A stretch of 64,000 bases of DNA from Dysidea avara. Taxonomy: Eukaryota > Porifera > Demospongiae > Dictyoceratida > Dysideidae. The notes beneath the pieces are model-generated. The model searched no databases. It was not told where the DNA came from and saw only the letters and a list, made by a program, of their open reading frames with translations. Positions 59,693-64,000 of the stretch are shown in pieces. The DNA lies in contig NC_089272.1 in assembly GCF_963678975.1 (NCBI RefSeq), forward strand, positions 26,477,471 through 26,541,470, in the 5' to 3' direction. The number at the start of each line of letters is the position of its first letter. Within the stretch, counting starts at the first letter, position 1. The position numbers and the translations under genes are program-made.

Positions 59693-60917
59693 ACGGAGTT
59701 CTGTATTTTGAGAATGGTGATGCTGCTGGAAGGAAGCGTCTGGTAGTCCCAGCAAGCCTACACAAGGAAGTGTTGTCAGAGCATCATGAAGCCATGTTTG
59801 CTGGTCATTTTGCTCCCAAGAAGATGTATTGCCGGCTCAGTCAGTACTACTATTGGCCAGGCATGAGAGCTGCTGTGTATAAGGTGTGTGAATCATGTGT
59901 AGTGTGTGCTTCCACTCAGGGTCAGGAACGGCGGAAGAAGCCTCCCTTGAAGTGTATTCCAGTTGGCGAACCGTTTGAGTGCTTGGGGATGGATTTCAAG
60001 GAGATGGATGTGAGTGAGGATGGTAATAAGTACGTGTTAGTCTTTCAGGACTACCTCACTAAGTGGCCAGAGGTATTTGCTGTTAAGGACAGGACTGCCA
60101 CTACAGTATCTAAGTGTCTTGCAGAGTTAGTGTGGAGGCATGGAGTTCCTGCCAAAATCATACATGATAGGGCAGCTGAGTTTCTTTCGGATGTACTTCA
60201 AGATACAGCAGCTATACTAGGATTGAAGCAGTTACCCACATCAGGAGGCCACCCACAAACAGATGGATTGGTTGAACGTTTTAATCGTACGTTGAAGATG
60301 ATGCTAGTGAAGTTAGTGGAGAAGATGGGTAAGAACTGGGACAAGCTGCTAGGTGCTGTGTTGTTGGCATACAGGACAAGCCCACACTCATCGACAGGAG
60401 AAACACAGTTTTTTCTAATGTATGGTCGTGACTGTCGCATTCCGACAGGAATGGATTTTTATGCTCCAGTGATGAAACACCCAACTTTAGAGTCAGAGTA
60501 TGGTAAGGAATTATTAAGGAATTGAAGCAAGTACGTGAAATGGCTAAACAGAACATTGGTAGAGCTCAGTTTGGGCAGAAGGTCCAGTACGATAAGAGTG
60601 CTAGTGAGATTAAGATCACTGAGGGAGATCTAGCAATGTTAAAGGTAGAACCTAGATTTAAGCTTGATCGCACATTCAGAGGGCCATACCGTGTAACAGG
60701 AGTGACATCGACTTGTGCAACTGTTGTTCCTATCAACACTCCGAATAGTGAAGTGATCAATGTGTCATTACAGAGGTTATCAAGATGTAAGGGAGAACAT
60801 TTGGGTACAGTTAGCCCATGGATGGGACATGGCAGAACGCACAAGCAAAGACAACTTAGAAGGAACAAGAGATCTCACTACAGGATGGACCACAGGACTC
60901 TGAGTTTAGTAGTGTAA
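59680..60917 (+). pseudogene. pol: integrase
   Basis: HHCC zinc-binding region (HHEAMFAGHF..., CESCVVC), catalytic core with GMDF (Asp, about 59990), HDRAAEF (Asp, about 60165) and GLVERFNRTLK (Glu, about 60275). A frameshift near 60510-60525 leads into the C-terminal domain (GDLAMLKVEPRF, FRGPYRVTGV). No chromodomain is recognised; the PHD in Gag is the only chromatin-type module. Confidence 0.88.
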
Positions 60918-61021
60918 TTCCTAATCTACCTTCAGAGACTACTACGAGGAGTGGTCGTCAGGTGAAGAAGCCTGCAAGATACTGTCGAACATTAAACAGC
61001 TTCCCTGAGGGTCAGCTTCTC

Positions 61022-61034
61022 AAGAGGGGGGAAG
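61022..61034 (+). promoter_or_regulatory. Polypurine tract
   Basis: AAGAGGGGGGAAG directly precedes the 3' LTR, as expected for plus-strand priming. Confidence 0.82.
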
Positions 61035-61035
61035 T

Positions 61036-61272
61036 TGTAGGGAAGTCACGCGATCCAGAGATGGGGGCACGTGACTGACCATGCCGTCCCAGGTGTTAGT
61101 AATGTAATGATTGTACTAGGCAGGACATTATTCACAACTCGGATTGTTATTGTAATATTAGGCTCAGAATTGTTGTTTTGATGTGTGTCATCATATTAAG
61201 AGTCTATTGAGTCTAGTTACAGTGGATTCATATAGAGGTGTCGCGGCGAAGACGCGCCGCCACCCCTTTACA
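61036..61272 (+). repeat. 3' LTR
   Basis: 237 bp, TGTAGGGAAGTCACGCGATC ... CCCCTTTACA. Nearly identical to the 5' LTR. Confidence 0.93.
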
Positions 61273-61688
61273 CATTGTAGAGACGTCTTTAATCCAACCA
61301 GACACGAATTGGTTGTATGCTTCCAGGCTTTTACGTGCTTTAAATTGTTCGGATGTCATATAACTAGTCTTGAGTACCAGATAAGACACCAAATCAAACG
61401 AGTCGACCGGCACAACTCCACGAAATGGCTCCCCACCAACAATCTTCCCGAATAGTCTCGCGTGGCCAGACCCTTTCCGCGCAGCCGCTTATCGATTGGA
61501 AATTATAAGCGCCTTGTAACGCGGCGCTTATAATTTCCAATCGATAAGTGGCTGCGCGGAAAGGGTCTGGCCACGTGAGACTACTTCCCGAATGGATCAT
61601 TCCCATTAATTAACTCAATCTTCGATTTATAACGTCTCTCGTCTTCTTCGAGCAATCCTTCGAAATACGAAGACATTTGAGGCACCAT
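61273..61688 (-). pseudogene. SWIM/YqaJ/PHD protein, N-terminal part
   Basis: On the minus strand ATG 61688 reads MVPQMSSYFEGLLEEDERR.. up to FGK at 61584, is interrupted by the 131-bp palindrome, and resumes at 61452 (IVGGEPFRGVVPVDSFDLVS, SLEAYNQFVSGWIKDV) until the gypsy 3' LTR at 61272. This N-terminal segment is the usual lead-in to the SWIM finger that sits at 54712 and below. The two parts are thus pieces of one gene now 6.5 kb apart. Confidence 0.8.
61453..61583. mobile_element. 131-bp near-perfect palindromic MITE, 9-bp TSD
   Basis: Ends TAGTCTCGCGTGGCCAG / CTGGCCACGTGAGACTA, with arms paired almost to the centre (TTGTAACGCGGC, near 61518). Flanked by perfect 9-bp duplications CTTCCCGAA (61444-61452 and 61584-61592). 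The 9-bp duplication suggests Mutator-type mobilisation. It is GC-rich and lies in the YqaJ coding exon. Confidence 0.9.
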
Positions 61689-61694
61689 TGTCAG

Positions 61695-62249
61695 TGACGA
61701 AGAAGTCGACATAAGCAGATTCGCAGAACACCTGAAGGTACAACGTCGTGCTGCAAGATGGGTAGCATCGGATTACAATCCAATGAGTAGTGTCACTTAC
61801 CTGTTGGATCAACTGCATTGGAAGAGCCTACAGAGCAGAAGATGTATTGATCGTTTGAACTTACTATATAGAGTATTACATCACGCTTTGCCATCTATCC
61901 AGCTCCCTGAGTATTTCAAGCCTACTTCATATCCAACTAGATTGCATCACCAATACAGATATATAATTCCTCCAACTAGAACACTTGCTTACCAACAGAG
62001 TTACTTTCCAGGAACTATCAAGCAATGGAATAACCTCCCTAATCACATCATCGATACAGAGTCACTAGAACAGTTTAATAATTGTATTTTTGGACTAGAT
62101 TTGTTGTAATTAACCCCCTTTTTGTTTTGAGGGTCCCCCCCCCCCCCCCCTCCTGGATGTAACCAGCACTGAGTGCTGTCTTTCCAGTATCTAATCATAA
62201 TCATAATCATAATCATAATCATAATCATAATCATAATCATAATCATAAC
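61695..62249 (+). pseudogene. LINE ORF2 3' end with simple-repeat tail
   Basis: Reads KVQRRAARWVASDYNPMSSV, then LLDQLHWKSLQSRR, PTRTLAYQQSYFPGTIKQWN and NLPNHIIDTESLEQF, with a stop at 62107-62109. This is followed by a C16 run (62135-62150) and an (ATAATC)n tail (62192-62248). A 5'-truncated CR1/Jockey-like insertion between the YqaJ start and the right terminal repeat. Confidence 0.82.
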
Positions 62250-62324
62250 CTGTACATAGTATAGGCGGATTCGGGACGACCTGACTTAATCACGTGATAA
62301 TGCTCACGCGATGAAATAACTCTG
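62250..62324 (-). repeat. Right terminal inverted repeat of the THAP/YqaJ transposon
   Basis: The reverse complement reads CAGAGTTATTTCATCGCGTG, AGCATTATCACGTGATTAAG, GGTCGTCCC..TCCGCC and TATGTACA, matching 50847-50922 in order. TA follows at 62325-62326. Confidence 0.88.
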
Positions 62325-62326
62325 TA

Positions 62327-64000
62327 GGGACCTGCATGCATTGGAAGGCAACAAACTAGCCTGTGGCACAGGGAATCAATGGCTTTTCAGTCTATGAAAA
62401 GGTGGGTATTTCTTTGGCCACCCAACGAAAACTTGACGTCCGAATTCGGTACTTTCCTGACTTTGTGTGGTTGTTTTCCATGTGCCGGCGTGACCACTTT
62501 CCGGGTTTGCGGTCGTCGCTTTCCCGAACGTGGGCTGATGGAGGTGTGGTTTTCATGCGTGACTAATTGTAAACAAATAAACAGTAACCAGTCAGATAAT
62601 ATTTGGAGTTAAAGAGAACTGAAGGGCTTCAGCTCAGTACCGTGAGTTACGTGTATTAGATTGTACTGCCGGAAACAGCCGGGCGACCTGCACGGCGCCG
62701 GCACTGATACAATGACTGTATACGTATACATGTCGTGGTAATCTAACCAGAGTTTTCTGAAGGTGCACTTATCCGGAGAGAAAATAAACCATCAAATAAA
62801 TGTGTAGTTATACGTAATAGCTACTGTACTATGCATTAAGTCATTAACTAAAAAGATGGTGTGTTTTCGGCACACGGTGCAACCACAACAGGGAGACCAT
62901 AAGGTGGGCGTGGCAAGGAGATAAATTACAGTGAAAAAGTACAATAGGTAGCCAGTTAAGGGTGTTCTGTACAGTTCACGTACGGTCCCCATGAAATTAC
63001 CATACAGTAACTCACAAATGGTTTGGGTAGGGTCCGCAACATGAAATTTCGACCTCCGAGAATCAACTACCAAACCACCCACAAATGCTAGGCTAGGTAC
63101 CACTTAGAAAATGCCAGATTGGCGTTATTTTTCATTAGCGTATTGTCATGCAAATCGGCGAATATGCTTACAAATTACGAGATTTTTTGCTATATCTTCA
63201 AGGAAATGTCTTTTAAAGCTACAATACGCGCTCTCAACCTTTCTTACTAACTGTACTCTAAACTAAAACCATCAGTGGCTGCATTGTCTGGAGCAATTTC
63301 CAGCCGCAGCATCGCGAAAATGAAATTTTGGACTCGAAAAAAGTTTCGATGTCACTGGAGCACATAGTAGTGATGCCAAAGTAACCCTCTCAGGTCAAAC
63401 TGGTGTGGCATGAGTCCAACTACTACCACACCAAATATCATTGAATTCCAAAATTTTTTGCCATCTGGCTGAGCACGACGGCTGTCAAAGATTCGTTAAA
63501 AATGCCGATTTTATTCACTGACGGGAACTTTTGCTAGCCAGATGTGCTAGTTTACTTCTCAAAAGCTTGCTAAACCCATAGCCTGGAGCTTTCATTCATA
63601 GGATTGGTCTGCATGACAGCTCTTCAAGCGACCTCAAAAACCGCCAAATGCCAATATCCACGAATTTTGTCGATATCGACCAATTTACAATGCGTTAAAG
63701 AAATTTTGCACACCAACGTGATGCTTTGCCTCTCTAAAGTCATGCTGCATCCTTGTTTAGTTATATTCGTCCATAGGGTGGTAATGGCGGCTCTCTTATC
63801 GAGGCCAAAATCCATCAAAATGCCCATCTCACCATTTGTCATCAGTTTTAGGAAGTTTTACAAGTCAAACATGCTGGTTTGCCTCTCTACATCTTTACAG
63901 GACGTTTCAATCACCTTCATCTGTGTAGGCACCTTTCTCAGTTCAGTCTCTTGAAAATGCCAGAGCAAGCCAATTGCGCCGTGGCGCAACCATCAACACC
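62327..64000. other. Right end of window, no gene recognised
   Basis: No domain-bearing frame. 62380-62560 is more CpG-rich than its surroundings. About 63640-63745 and 63800-63890 look like two diverged copies of one unit (both contain GCTTTGCCTCTCTA or GGTTTGCCTCTCTA). The window ends inside uncharacterised sequence. Confidence 0.4.

Larger units (their letters stand above)
54796..61272 (+). mobile_element. Ty3/gypsy LTR retrotransposon with PHD-finger Gag
   Basis: LTRs 54796-55037 and 61036-61272, a tRNA-Gln-type primer site, a polypurine tract, and gag and pol in the order PR-RT-RNaseH-IN. Flanks share CATT(G), though the exact 4-5 bp duplication is ambiguous. It inserted into the coding exon of the minus-strand YqaJ gene. 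The LTRs differ by about four substitutions and one 5-bp indel, so insertion was fairly recent, yet the reading frame has at least three frameshifts, one in-frame stop and a LINE insertion. Confidence 0.95.
50847..62324. mobile_element. Composite THAP/YqaJ DNA transposon with nested insertions
   Basis: About 75-bp terminal inverted repeats (CA(A)GAGTTATTTCATCGCGTG..) are flanked by TA (50845-50846 and 62325-62326). Between them lie two convergent genes, THAP/DDE transposase (+) and SWIM/YqaJ/PHD (-). Subtracting the SINE-like insertion (392 bp), gypsy (6477 bp), palindrome (131 bp) and LINE piece (about 550 bp) leaves an original of about 3.9 kb. The architecture fits what I recall of the ISL2EU superfamily (DDE transposase plus YqaJ-type nuclease, TA duplication); that name is from memory. 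Both genes are broken, so this copy cannot act on its own. Confidence 0.88.

Noticed and set aside
61228-61260. Start codon of the N-terminal YqaJ frame inside the 3' LTR
   Set aside because: The frame merely runs into the LTR; the gene reads leftward from 61688, so this is an accidental extension.

Overview
The window looks like AT-rich nuclear DNA of an early-branching animal. A demosponge such as Amphimedon is my best guess: genes have GT/AG introns, the Ig/FN3 receptor is split by phase-1 introns, two nose-resistant-to-fluoxetine type acyltransferases sit close together, and THAP/DDE transposases, CR1/L2-like LINE tails and many hAT, mariner-like and foldback elements are present. The organism is inference. 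Nothing here is prokaryotic.

Layout. (1) 1-20.7 kb: a seven-exon single-pass membrane receptor gene on the + strand (signal peptide, one Ig domain, three FN3-like domains, TM, short Tyr-rich tail; 514 aa; exons 1722-17366). Its long introns hold a hAT relic (3354-4273), a hAT MITE (4485-4847), a TA-flanked foldback (6471-7119), a decayed Tc1-like transposase (about 7918-8880) and a Mutator-like foldback (14833-16211) with a second hAT inserted in its loop. The region is bracketed by two inverted copies of a composite repeat (short-unit tandem array, hairpin spacer, about 325-bp palindrome). (2) 20.7-32 kb: no host gene recognised. It holds a LINE 3' end split by a hAT element, a 5.5-kb element with about 740-bp inverted arms (23351-28848) carrying two younger insertions, and another foldback (29317-30401). 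(3) 32-48 kb: two paralogous, apparently single-coding-exon NRF6-like membrane acyltransferases (32163-34250 and 44313-46412), with their 3' flanks also duplicated and with mosaic similarity suggesting gene conversion. Between them are LINE tails, SINE-like pieces and a further copy of the palindrome. (4) 50.8-62.3 kb: a nested transposon. The outermost element has about 75-bp terminal inverted repeats flanked by TA and carries two convergent genes, a THAP/DDE transposase (+) and a SWIM/YqaJ-nuclease/PHD protein (-). It is interrupted by a SINE-like insertion in the THAP exon, a 6.5-kb Ty3/gypsy LTR retrotransposon in the YqaJ coding exon (itself containing a LINE fragment inside its Gag PHD finger), a 131-bp palindrome with 9-bp target duplications, and another LINE 3' end. 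(5) 62.3-64 kb: no gene recognised.

The three host genes appear to act at the cell surface or in membranes and show no sign of a shared pathway. Most other structure is explained by successive transposition, and target-site duplications allow much of the order of events to be read directly. All transposase, nuclease and pol reading frames seen are broken, so these copies are relics.
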